From Pseudoalteromonas flavipulchra NCIMB 2033 = ATCC BAA-314 (GTDB lineage Bacteria > Pseudomonadota > Gammaproteobacteria > Enterobacterales > Alteromonadaceae), in contig JWIH01000011.1 in assembly GCA_000814665.1 (NCBI GenBank), positions 1 to 64,000 of the forward strand: DNA of 64,000 nt. Direction: 5' to 3'. A program made the position numbers and the translations under genes. This document shows, piece by piece, positions 53,078 through 62,041 of the stretch. Each line of letters starts with the position of its first letter. Within the stretch, counting starts at the first letter, position 1. Under the pieces are notes generated by a model. The model was not told where the DNA came from. It saw nothing but the letters and a program-made list of their open reading frames with translations, and searched no databases.

Positions 53078-55105
53078 GTGAAATTTGTGAGTATTTTAAA
53101 ACGATTACACCTCATCACCACAAACCAAGACACCACATTTGAAGAAAAAGTGACGGCGCTGCTGACTCTTGGCCTCGATGTATTTGAGCTTGATATTGCA
53201 ATCGTCAGTGAAATCCAAGCTGATGTATACACAGTAAGGCATGTGATCACTCCAGATAATTCTTTGTTGGTAGGTACGGATTTTGAACTGGCAAACACCT
53301 ATTGCTGGCACACTTTACAAGCTGACAGCGCACTGTCTTTTCATCACGCTGGTACCAGCGAAATTGCCACTCACCCTTGCTACGCAAACTTTGGCCTAGA
53401 AAGCTACATTGGTGCGCCGATTATTGTTGATGGTAAACGCTATGGTACCGTCAACTTTTCCGCATCAAGCGCCAAAGCCCAAGCGTTCAGTCAAGAACAC
53501 TTAGATTATGTGAGTTTATTAGGTCAATGGATTGGTGTTGAAATTTCTCGGCAAAAGGCGTTAAAAAAAATACAACACCGATCACAAGCATTAGCAGCGA
53601 TGAGTCGTCTTGCTGATATTGGCTCATGGGAAGTCGACTTTAAAAAGAACAAAGTGTATTGGAGCCAACAAACGCGACTCATTCATGGCGTTGATGATAA
53701 TTTTACACCAACACTCGACAATGCCATCAGCTTCTACAAACCCGGCGTTCACCAAGGAAACATTAAACAAGCCATAGACGACGCCATCACCTCCAAAACC
53801 AAATGGGACATAGAGTCCATTATTATTGATGCCAACGGCAACGAAAAGTGGGTCGCCTCTCACGGTCAAGGTGAATATGAAAATGGTGAATGCATTCGGG
53901 TTTTTGGTGCCATTCAAGATATCGATGAACAAGTCAAAATGCGTATTGCATTAGAGCAAAAGCGCGAAGAAGCGGAGCAACTTCTTAAGACTCGAAGTGA
54001 ATTTATCGCCAAAATCAGCCATGAATTAAGAACCCCGCTGAATGGCTTAGTCGGCATGCTGCAAGCGTGCCGAAAAGAAACCGACATAAAAGAAATCAAG
54101 AGTAACCTGAGTGTCGCAGTCAACAGTGCAGATATGTTGATCACATTGATAAACGACGTATTAGACTTCAGTAAGTTAAATAGTAATAACCTGAAGCTAG
54201 ACAATACCGCGTTTGATCTTCATCAGCTAGTCGAACAAGTTGTTGGCCTGTACAGTCCAGCCTGTCGGGAAAAAGGGCTTGCAATCAACTTCCATATTCA
54301 TAAACAAGGCACAAATTGGCTCTATTCAGACCCGACTCGAGTTAAACAAATTATTGCAAACCTCGTGAGTAACGCCATCAAATTTACACCAACGGGTAGT
54401 ATCGATATTTATGCCGACGTGCTGGGAAGTGAAACTTCACCGGTTCTACAATTAAGTGTCTCAGACACAGGCATAGGGATTGCTAAGACCAATCAAGTAC
54501 ATCTTTTTCAGCCATTTAGCCAAGGCGATGCCAGTGTAAGTCGGCATTTTGGTGGTACTGGTCTCGGCCTTTCAATCGTATTTGAGCTTTGTAATTTGTT
54601 ACAAGGCGAAGTACAGGTAGAAAGTGAGTTAGGTAAAGGAAGTACCTTTATCGTTACCTTCCCAATAGAGTTTGCAGACGAAGCCAACGACGTACAAGAG
54701 CAAAAGACTGAAGAGCAGCATATTTCCTTATCAGAATGTAAAATCCTGCTTGTAGATGATAATCAAATCAACGTACTGGTGATGGAAAAGTTACTGAATC
54801 AGTTTGGTGCAACTCACATCGACAAAGTTTATAACGGCGAGCAAGCCGTAAAATCATGCCAAGACAAAACCTTTGATATTGTGTTTATGGATTGCGTCAT
54901 GCCGATTATGGATGGCTTTGAAGCCACTCGTAGTATTCGTCGGCTTGCAAAAGATAAACGCCAAGGACCACATATTATTGCGTTGACCGCCAATACTTCA
55001 GAGTCCGATAAGGCAGCCTGTTATGAAGCTGGCATGAATAACTTTCTGTCTAAGCCAATTCAGCTTGACGCACTAAGAGGCGCGCTTGAGCCCTTCACGC
55101 AATAA
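53078..55105 (+). CDS. GAF-PAS hybrid sensor histidine kinase
   Basis: 675 residues, cytoplasmic (no membrane segment). Order: GAF domain (about 15-160), PAS fold (about 180-285, with WSQQTRLIHGV), a coiled coil, HisKA with the phosphorylated His in AKISHELRTPLNG, an ATPase domain (DTGIGIA, GGTGLGLSI), and a C-terminal receiver with the Asp in DIVFMDCVMPIMDG. Its own receiver suggests a phosphorelay through an Hpt protein encoded elsewhere. The start is a GTG; another GTG stands nine bases later. Confidence 0.9.
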   Translation: MKFVSILKRLHLITTNQDTTFEEKVTALLTLGLDVFELDIAIVSEIQADVYTVRHVITPDNSLLVGTDFELANTYCWHTLQADSALSFHHAGTSEIATHPCYANFGLESYIGAPIIVDGKRYGTVNFSASSAKAQAFSQEHLDYVSLLGQWIGVEISRQKALKKIQHRSQALAAMSRLADIGSWEVDFKKNKVYWSQQTRLIHGVDDNFTPTLDNAISFYKPGVHQGNIKQAIDDAITSKTKWDIESIIIDANGNEKWVASHGQGEYENGECIRVFGAIQDIDEQVKMRIALEQKREEAEQLLKTRSEFIAKISHELRTPLNGLVGMLQACRKETDIKEIKSNLSVAVNSADMLITLINDVLDFSKLNSNNLKLDNTAFDLHQLVEQVVGLYSPACREKGLAINFHIHKQGTNWLYSDPTRVKQIIANLVSNAIKFTPTGSIDIYADVLGSETSPVLQLSVSDTGIGIAKTNQVHLFQPFSQGDASVSRHFGGTGLGLSIVFELCNLLQGEVQVESELGKGSTFIVTFPIEFADEANDVQEQKTEEQHISLSECKILLVDDNQINVLVMEKLLNQFGATHIDKVYNGEQAVKSCQDKTFDIVFMDCVMPIMDGFEATRSIRRLAKDKRQGPHIIALTANTSESDKAACYEAGMNNFLSKPIQLDALRGALEPFTQ

Positions 55106-55131
55106 AAAAGGAGCTTGACCTAGCTCCTTTC
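55104..55131 (+). terminator. Terminator after the hybrid kinase gene
   Basis: AAAGGAGCT, loop TGACCT, AGCTCCTTT, directly after the stop and before the convergent RimK-type gene. It is symmetric enough to serve both strands. Confidence 0.75.
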
Positions 55132-55150
55132 GTGTTATGACGCAGCGGTA

Positions 55151-56122
55151 TTATTCCGCTGCTTTTTCTTTACTCGCTTTAGTGCCGTTACTGCTCTTCT
55201 TTGATTGACCAGTGCGGTTAAAGATCCCTAGGCGAATTCGAATAAAGTGTAAAATCTCTCTCGCCACATCAATGTCTACAGCCTGTTCTAGCCCTTCAAA
55301 ACCTGGACTTGAGTTTGCTTCACAAATTTTAAAATGCTCTTCATCGAATAATAAGTCGATGCCAGCAACATCTAGATTCAGGATATTAGCGGTTTGTGTT
55401 GCTAGCCATTCGATTTCAGGGGTGATCGGGTGTGGGCTACCTTTTGCACCTAAACTTACGTTGGCCTTAAAGTTCTTACCGCCAGAATTACGCTCCATAC
55501 AAGCGACAGCACGACCACCAATGGTCAATACACGTAAGTCTCGACCATGACTCGACTTTACAAAACGCTGCAAAATGATATTTGCTTTTGGATTTGTCGC
55601 TTCAATGAGTTGCATCAAATCATCAAATTCACCGCGTGATTTAGACAAAAATACGCCGCTGCCCTGCGAGCCTGATAGCGTTTTAATCACCACCGGGAAA
55701 CCAATTTGCTTCTCTACCAGTTCAATATTTACAGGGAACTTAACCAACATGGTTTTTGGTGTTGGTAAGTTTTGCTCTGCAAGGATCTGCTGCGCATACA
55801 GCTTATCTTTTACAGTTTCGATAGACTGTGAAGAGTTAAAACAATGTACGCCTAAACGCTCAAGGTGACGAATAATCGCAAGCGTAAAGTAAGTCGTGCC
55901 TGCCCCCATACGCGGCAGAACAAAGTCAGGTAACGCAACCGGCTGGCCATCGATTAGAATACTTTCTTCATCTTCTCTGGTTACCAATAGATCGAATTGA
56001 TCAGGTGAGTAAACTTGAAGATCAATACCTTCTTCCTTTGCCACCGCCATCAATCTATCTATTTCATAAATTTCAGGTTTTAACAAACTGGCAGAGTCTT
56101 TGTAAATGATCCAACCGCGCAT
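55151..56122 (-). CDS. RimK-type ATP-grasp ligase
   Basis: About 323 residues. The ATP-grasp core is clear: FPVVIKTLSGSQGSGVFL, ILQRFV, RDLRVLTIGG, and the metal-binding FKICEANSSPGFEG. The N-terminus MRGWIIYK and LPDFVLPRMGAGTTYF are RimK-like. RimK adds glutamates to ribosomal protein S6; related enzymes build other gamma-glutamyl compounds. The ATG at 56122 has AAGGGG 9 bases upstream. A Lys/Ser-rich tail (about 25 residues) follows the fold. Confidence 0.87.
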   Translation of the reverse strand: MRGWIIYKDSASLLKPEIYEIDRLMAVAKEEGIDLQVYSPDQFDLLVTREDEESILIDGQPVALPDFVLPRMGAGTTYFTLAIIRHLERLGVHCFNSSQSIETVKDKLYAQQILAEQNLPTPKTMLVKFPVNIELVEKQIGFPVVIKTLSGSQGSGVFLSKSRGEFDDLMQLIEATNPKANIILQRFVKSSHGRDLRVLTIGGRAVACMERNSGGKNFKANVSLGAKGSPHPITPEIEWLATQTANILNLDVAGIDLLFDEEHFKICEANSSPGFEGLEQAVDIDVAREILHFIRIRLGIFNRTGQSKKSSNGTKASKEKAAE

Positions 56123-56291
56123 ACGAATTGCCCCTTGAGTAGCGGAATAAGAGGGTCGCTGTTGACACGAATTGTTAAGTGAAAACACCTAAGCAGGTTC
56201 GTGTATCACCGGCCCCCAAACAAAAGCGCGATTATGTGGACTCACCCGAAAACAGTACAGCAAAAAAAATTTATCGACACAATCTAAAAAA

Positions 56292-57581
56292 CTACTCACG
56301 ATTTTCAAAGTAAGATTGTGTCCCGTGAGCTTCCAAGGCGCTCTCAATCCGTTTTAACGCCAGTTTGTATACGGCATCTCGCATCTCAAGCCCTTCATCA
56401 CTTCGCAGCTGCCACGCCGCTTCAAATGCATTCGATAAATATTGCGCCAATTTATCTTGCACAGTATGTTCGTCCCAAGCTTCACCTTGGCGATTCTGAC
56501 ACCACTCAAAATAGCTTACGATAACGCCGCCGGCATTAGCTAAAATATCAGGGATCACTATCACGCCCTGTTCATGCAAGATTTCGTCGGCGTCCGCCTC
56601 AATCGGTCCATTGGCAATTTCGACAATATACTTTGCCGATACTGCTTTGGCGTTATCTCGGGTGATTGCGCCGGATAGTGCTGCGGGCACCAAAATGTCC
56701 ACATCCAGCGCAAGCAGCTCTTCATTACTCAGCACTTTATGTTCAACGCTTTCACAGACCGAATCATCACAGTACACGGCTTTAAGCGCCTTATTGCGCT
56801 GCTTTTCTTGATAAATGCTTTCTATATCTAAGCCATCTTTACAGTAAATCCCGCCTTTTGAATCGCTTACTGCAACGACTTTATAGCCCGCTTGCTGCAA
56901 CAGCCTTGCACAGTGATAGCCACCATTACCAAAGCCTTGAATAGCTACTGTTTGTTCCGCTTTATTCCAATTATTTTTTTCACTAAGCCGCTCTATCATT
57001 AAAAATGCACCGCGACCCGTGGCGGACTCTCGCCCTTCACTCCCTCCAAAAATAAGCGGTTTACCAGTGATCACGGCTGGACTTTTTTTACGGACGATTT
57101 TCTCGTATTCATCCATCATCCAACCCATGACTCTGGCATTGGTGTACACATCCGGTGCGGGAATATCTTGATCGGGTCCAATAAAATCAGCATTAGCTCT
57201 AATATATGCTCGAGCAAGGCGCTCAAGCTCCATCGGACTCAGTGATTTAGGGTCAACGGTTACGGCACCTTTACCACCGCCAAATGGCACGCCAACCGCC
57301 GCACACTTTAGTGTCATCCAAAGGGCTAAAGCTTGCACCTCACTCATATCAGACTCTTGGTGAAAGCGTATTCCGCCTTTTGTTGGGCCTAGCAAATCAT
57401 TGTATTGACAACGATACGCCTTAAAATAATCAAGCTTACCGTTGTCACGACGAATTGAAATGTTGCTCGACAGCGTTCTTTGAGGCTGGGCTAACGCTTG
57501 ATAGGTAGACTCGTTAATTCCTGTTTTTTCGACTATATGGTTTAATCTTTTCAACGCGTCTTTTAGTAGATCCGTACTCAT
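56292..57581 (-). CDS. Glutamate dehydrogenase (Glu/Leu/Phe/Val dehydrogenase family)
   Basis: 429 residues. KGGIRFH, substrate-binding K92 (WMTLKCA) and catalytic K104 (PFGGGKG) are intact, and the dinucleotide site AIQGFGNGGYHCARLL follows. Length and sequence fit the short, hexameric GDH group; NAD or NADP preference is not decided here. A strong AGGAAAGG precedes the ATG. It is 170 bases upstream of the RimK-type gene on the same strand, so joint expression is possible. Confidence 0.9.
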   Translation of the reverse strand: MSTDLLKDALKRLNHIVEKTGINESTYQALAQPQRTLSSNISIRRDNGKLDYFKAYRCQYNDLLGPTKGGIRFHQESDMSEVQALALWMTLKCAAVGVPFGGGKGAVTVDPKSLSPMELERLARAYIRANADFIGPDQDIPAPDVYTNARVMGWMMDEYEKIVRKKSPAVITGKPLIFGGSEGRESATGRGAFLMIERLSEKNNWNKAEQTVAIQGFGNGGYHCARLLQQAGYKVVAVSDSKGGIYCKDGLDIESIYQEKQRNKALKAVYCDDSVCESVEHKVLSNEELLALDVDILVPAALSGAITRDNAKAVSAKYIVEIANGPIEADADEILHEQGVIVIPDILANAGGVIVSYFEWCQNRQGEAWDEHTVQDKLAQYLSNAFEAAWQLRSDEGLEMRDAVYKLALKRIESALEAHGTQSYFENRE

Positions 57582-57668
57582 CCTTTCCTCGCTTATTTTT
57601 TAATTCAACAAGTAATTGTATGAGTGCATGGCGCAAAAAGATCAAGTCCATCAACATGGGATTAATAA

Positions 57669-59642
57669 TTATGCGATTTCCTCTAAAAAGTAGGAAGGTG
57701 CATCGTTTGGCGCTAGTAAAAAGCATTGTTTCTTCGCTCTGGTTAACGCCACGTAGAATAAGCGCCGCTCTTCTGCGTCGGGAAATGCCCCTTGTGCAGG
57801 TAAAAGCGCATCGACAAATGCTGGCGTTTTTACCTGTGACGGAAAATTTCGATGCTTGAGACCAAATACTATCGTAAAGTCTGCTTCAGTCCCTTTAGCA
57901 CCGTGAAAGGTGTTATGTGAAATAATAAGTTCTGGATAGAGCTGTCGCCACTGCGCAATCTTTGATTTATCAGGTAATGCTCTGTGATTTCTTGCCAGTA
58001 GGGCAACGGAAGCTTTTCCTTCGTTGCGCTGCTCGATAAGATTAAGCAGTTGTTGCGCCTGCGACAATTCGTCATCCACCATAACTTTTACCACACCCTG
58101 CCCCGCTACGCCGGTGGTATGAGAAGTGATATGCTTGGTTATTTGTTCTGGGTTGCGGCAAATAAACTCACTCGCCGTATCTAAAATGGTTTGAGGATAA
58201 CGGAATGTTTTATCCAAATATGTGGTCGTCGACTTACCAAAATAGCGAGTAAATTCGGTAGTTAGGCGCATATCGCCACCACTAAAGCGATAAATAGCCT
58301 GCCAATCATCACCAACGGCGAACAATTGCGAGCCAGCTTTTTTATCTAGCAGCACCTGAATGAGCTTTGCACGTACACGGGAGATGTCTTGAAATTCGTC
58401 GACCAAGATGAACTTCCACGGTGAAATAAACTGACCAGACTCTACGTAATAAATAGCCCGCTCCAGCATGTCATCGAAATCGATGCTAGACTCATTGCTT
58501 AAATACAGCTGATATTCCGCAAGAACTGGCATGATCACACTCATTTGATTGCTAAATTGCGTCAGCAGTTGCTCAACCTCACCCATTATTTGAGCATGCT
58601 TCATCAAAGGTAATACCTGACTTATCAGGTCTATCGCCTGTGACGCTTGCTGTGTGCTCGAACTTTTCAGAAATAGCGCAAAGTCTCGCTCAAAGTGGCT
58701 TTCTTGTCGCAACGACTGCACGGTGTCTGCAATAAATTGTTTAAATAGTTTTTTATCCGTTGCTAGAGTTGAAATTGTCGGCTTTGCCCCGGTAACCGCT
58801 TCGATGATCTGCATGCCAAGCGAATGAAAGGTAGAGCAATTTAAGGTATTACAGAGAGGCTGACAGCGTTGACGCATCTCCGTCGCGGCATCATTACCAT
58901 ACGCAAGCAATAACAGCTCATTCGCCTGAGCTAATTTACGATGCAAAAGATACCCAACTTTGGCCTTGATAACGCTTGTCTTACCCGTGCCTGCGCCAGC
59001 AAGCAGTAACTGCCTGTCATCCTGGATCACACAAGCCTTACGCTGAGCTACTGTAAGGGGATTTGATTCAACGCTGTCAAAATAGTTAGCGTCTTTTGCC
59101 AAGTAGTGTTCGACAAAAGCAGACTGAAACTCAGCAATATCACGCTCATTCCAAAGTGCAATTTCTCGTACAGTTGCCACTTGAGACTTTAACGAACTTG
59201 GCACGATATTGTCATCTAGGTGCTGCCAGCTGGACCATAAGGCACTGCAAACATGACGTACTAGAGTTTGATTATGATGGCTGAGATATCGACGCGTTAA
59301 TAACTGCTCAATTTTACGAATTTTGACTTGCAAGTGCTTGCCATGGTGTAAGATCCACAGTCGTTGCAATTGTTGCACTAACTCATCTGCACCTTGATTT
59401 TTAACACCTAACACATAGGTCTCGTGACCCTGTTTGATCAGGACTTTTTGAGCAAGCCAACCTCGCTGAGGTGCTGGCGGAACCGTCATAGCGCTAAAGG
59501 GGATGAAACTGTCAGCAGATTTCGACTTAAGGTGGAGGCCTTCTTTCGTACATTTGGCACTACGTACCCCATAAAACAGCCGACTAAAGAGATGTAATGC
59601 TATCAATTGGTCAATCAGACAAAGTAATTCCGTTGCAGCCAT
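57669..59642 (-). CDS. helD: DNA helicase IV (UvrD family)
   Basis: 657 residues (E. coli HelD 684), superfamily 1A 3'-5' helicase. An N-terminal domain of about 190 residues, typical of HelD, precedes the motor. Walker A is GAGTGKT (216-222), LLLLAYGNDAATEM is the family-specific motif, Walker B lies in LVDEFQD, and GDDWQAIYRFSGGD is motif III-like. The C-terminal motif VI YVALTRAKK is present. It begins a minus-strand stretch upstream of the dehydrogenase gene, with a separate promoter likely. Confidence 0.9.
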   Translation of the reverse strand: MAATELLCLIDQLIALHLFSRLFYGVRSAKCTKEGLHLKSKSADSFIPFSAMTVPPAPQRGWLAQKVLIKQGHETYVLGVKNQGADELVQQLQRLWILHHGKHLQVKIRKIEQLLTRRYLSHHNQTLVRHVCSALWSSWQHLDDNIVPSSLKSQVATVREIALWNERDIAEFQSAFVEHYLAKDANYFDSVESNPLTVAQRKACVIQDDRQLLLAGAGTGKTSVIKAKVGYLLHRKLAQANELLLLAYGNDAATEMRQRCQPLCNTLNCSTFHSLGMQIIEAVTGAKPTISTLATDKKLFKQFIADTVQSLRQESHFERDFALFLKSSSTQQASQAIDLISQVLPLMKHAQIMGEVEQLLTQFSNQMSVIMPVLAEYQLYLSNESSIDFDDMLERAIYYVESGQFISPWKFILVDEFQDISRVRAKLIQVLLDKKAGSQLFAVGDDWQAIYRFSGGDMRLTTEFTRYFGKSTTTYLDKTFRYPQTILDTASEFICRNPEQITKHITSHTTGVAGQGVVKVMVDDELSQAQQLLNLIEQRNEGKASVALLARNHRALPDKSKIAQWRQLYPELIISHNTFHGAKGTEADFTIVFGLKHRNFPSQVKTPAFVDALLPAQGAFPDAEERRLFYVALTRAKKQCFLLAPNDAPSYFLEEIA

Positions 59643-59832
59643 GCTAGCACGAAACCCAAAAACGCGCTTAATGAAATTTTGTCATTGCTATTTATTACCA
59701 TTGATTTCAATTAACTAGACACCTTTTCATCACCATAAATCACCTTTTTGTCATCACAATTCTCGCCTTTATCACTTCTTTATACAGCGACTGCTGCATC
59801 ATTTATCTATCCATCGTAATGAGAAAAACAAT

Positions 59833-62022
59833 ATGAAAAGTACTTTTAGCCAGAAACCCCACTTGATTGCGCTTTGCGTCTTATCCTGCATTACTTCCTC
59901 TTATAGTGAAGCAAATTGGCAACAGTTCACTCAGCCCGAAACACATATACCTAAAACCAATATCAAGCCCATTATTGATGGCAAGTTATCTAAAGATGAA
60001 TGGCAAGATGCGAGGCTGATTGAGGATTTTGTGGTATTTAGACCCAATGTTGGAGACCAGCCCACTCATAATATCGAAGCATATGTCAGCTATGACAGTG
60101 AATTCTTTTACGTGGCAGCAAAAATTTACCAACCAAAACATACATTGACCGACAGAGTACTCTCCCAAGGTGAATATATGTGGGACGAAGATTACTTTGG
60201 TCTAGTGCTCGACACAAATTTCGATAAATCCGATGCATATTTATTTCACGTCACTCCCTCCGGAGTAAAAGAGGATGGCCTTGTTGATGGCACCAGCTAT
60301 ATCGCACAGTGGAAAACGCTTTGGCATGCCAAAACTTCCGTAGAAGCAAACAGTTGGTCAGTTGAGATTGCGATCCCAATGCAATCCATCTCATTTGAGC
60401 AAAATGCCGCACTATGGGGGTTGCAGTTAAGGCATAGAACAGCAAGCCCGAACACGCAGATTTACTGGAACGTCAATAACCCCAACAATTATGCTTGGCA
60501 CACTAATCAACTGGCACCAATCAGCGGTCTTCGCAACTTGAAGCAAGGTATCGGCCTAGAGCTAAAACCAAGCCTAGCACTAAAAAGCACTAATAATGAA
60601 AAAAGCGAGCTCACTCCTGCACTTGATGTGTTATACAAGCTCACTCCAAACCTATCAGCCATGCTGACTATCAACACTGATTTTTCTGGCACAGAAGTGG
60701 ACGAAGTCCCTTTAAATACCACTAGGTTTAGTCAGTACTTTACTGAAAAACGTGATTTTTTCCTGCAAGATAGTCAAATTTTCCGCTTTGGTGGCATGGA
60801 TGATACCTATTCAAATGGCATGCCTTTCTATTCAAGGCGCATTGGGCAAGGTCGCCAATCCGGTCTGTTAGACATCAACTGGGGTACTAAGCTTACCGGG
60901 CAGATTGGTAACACCCGCCTAGGCATATTGAGCGTAAACCAAGAGCAAGATGCCATGCAGTCAGAAGATACTCAATTAAGTGTTGCCCGTATCATTCACC
61001 AAGTTGTAGACAAACATCAAATAGGCGCAATAGTGACGCACGGTAGCCCCAATGACCAATCAGATAGCACGCTATTCGGTGCAGACTATCGTTATCAAGG
61101 AAATATATTTGAACAGTTTCCTGTTGATGCACATGCCTATTATCAGGAAGCGGAATCGGCGTCACACAATGCTATTTCTAATGAAGATAATAAGTCTTAC
61201 GGTGCGTCGATGCGCCTGCTCAATGATACATTTTACATGCGCAACCGTTTTCAGTATGTAGGAAAGAACTTTAATCCTACTTTAGGTTTTGTGAACAGGA
61301 AAGATCTAAAATACTATGAAACGGTGAGTCACTACAGAATACGACCACAATCAGGTTGGTTAGGTGAGCAGGTTAATTACTACCAATTTACCGGCTTTTA
61401 TTATTTATGGGAGGACACGCAAGGTAAGCGTGAAGGACAAAGCATTTTTATAAGACCGCTACAAATCGATTTTAAAAGTGATGATTTTTTCTTCTTCACG
61501 CACAATCGCTATCAAAGGATGTTAACAAAACCCTTTAGCTTTACGAATAAACTCACTTTTGTGCCTAAGGAATATAATTACAACCAAAACGAAATTTACT
61601 TCAGTAGTGCCAATAGCAGACCTATTTATTTCACTTCCCGCATCACTAAGGGAGAATTTTATGATGCTGAGCTAGAGCGAGTCAGTCTTGACCTAAACTA
61701 CCGCCCGAACAGACATCTATTTTTAAACTTGAGTCGTAATATGTATTACTATGAAAGAGATGGTATTAATGATCAGCTATTCAACACTCAGCTCAAAATT
61801 AACGTTGCATTTAACACTGAGTGGTCTTGGAATACGTTATTACAACACAATAACCAAACTAACAATTTCTCGCTATTTAGTCGGTTACGTTACGAGCCAT
61901 CTCCAAATGCTGTCTATATCGCTAGCATCAATCGCGGTTACGACTTAGGATCTGGCTGGCATGAACGTGTAGAAACCACCGATGAGACGGCGATAAAACT
62001 AGCTTACACATATAGATGGTAA
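59833..62022 (+). CDS. Secreted CBM9-like/DUF5916 outer-membrane protein, second paralogue
   Basis: 729 residues with a signal peptide ending near YSEA. CBM9-like fold at about 35-215 (PIIDGKLSKDEWQDA, WDEDYFGLVLDT, DAYLFHVTPSGVKEDGLVDG), then a long beta-rich part ending in an aromatic strand. The family motif appears as YFTEKRDFFLQDS. It shares layout with the protein at 7264-9558 but the two are diverged. It is convergent with a CadC-type regulator whose link to it is only positional. Confidence 0.82.
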   Translation: MKSTFSQKPHLIALCVLSCITSSYSEANWQQFTQPETHIPKTNIKPIIDGKLSKDEWQDARLIEDFVVFRPNVGDQPTHNIEAYVSYDSEFFYVAAKIYQPKHTLTDRVLSQGEYMWDEDYFGLVLDTNFDKSDAYLFHVTPSGVKEDGLVDGTSYIAQWKTLWHAKTSVEANSWSVEIAIPMQSISFEQNAALWGLQLRHRTASPNTQIYWNVNNPNNYAWHTNQLAPISGLRNLKQGIGLELKPSLALKSTNNEKSELTPALDVLYKLTPNLSAMLTINTDFSGTEVDEVPLNTTRFSQYFTEKRDFFLQDSQIFRFGGMDDTYSNGMPFYSRRIGQGRQSGLLDINWGTKLTGQIGNTRLGILSVNQEQDAMQSEDTQLSVARIIHQVVDKHQIGAIVTHGSPNDQSDSTLFGADYRYQGNIFEQFPVDAHAYYQEAESASHNAISNEDNKSYGASMRLLNDTFYMRNRFQYVGKNFNPTLGFVNRKDLKYYETVSHYRIRPQSGWLGEQVNYYQFTGFYYLWEDTQGKREGQSIFIRPLQIDFKSDDFFFFTHNRYQRMLTKPFSFTNKLTFVPKEYNYNQNEIYFSSANSRPIYFTSRITKGEFYDAELERVSLDLNYRPNRHLFLNLSRNMYYYERDGINDQLFNTQLKINVAFNTEWSWNTLLQHNNQTNNFSLFSRLRYEPSPNAVYIASINRGYDLGSGWHERVETTDETAIKLAYTYRW

Positions 62023-62041
62023 GGATCACATATTATTTTCT

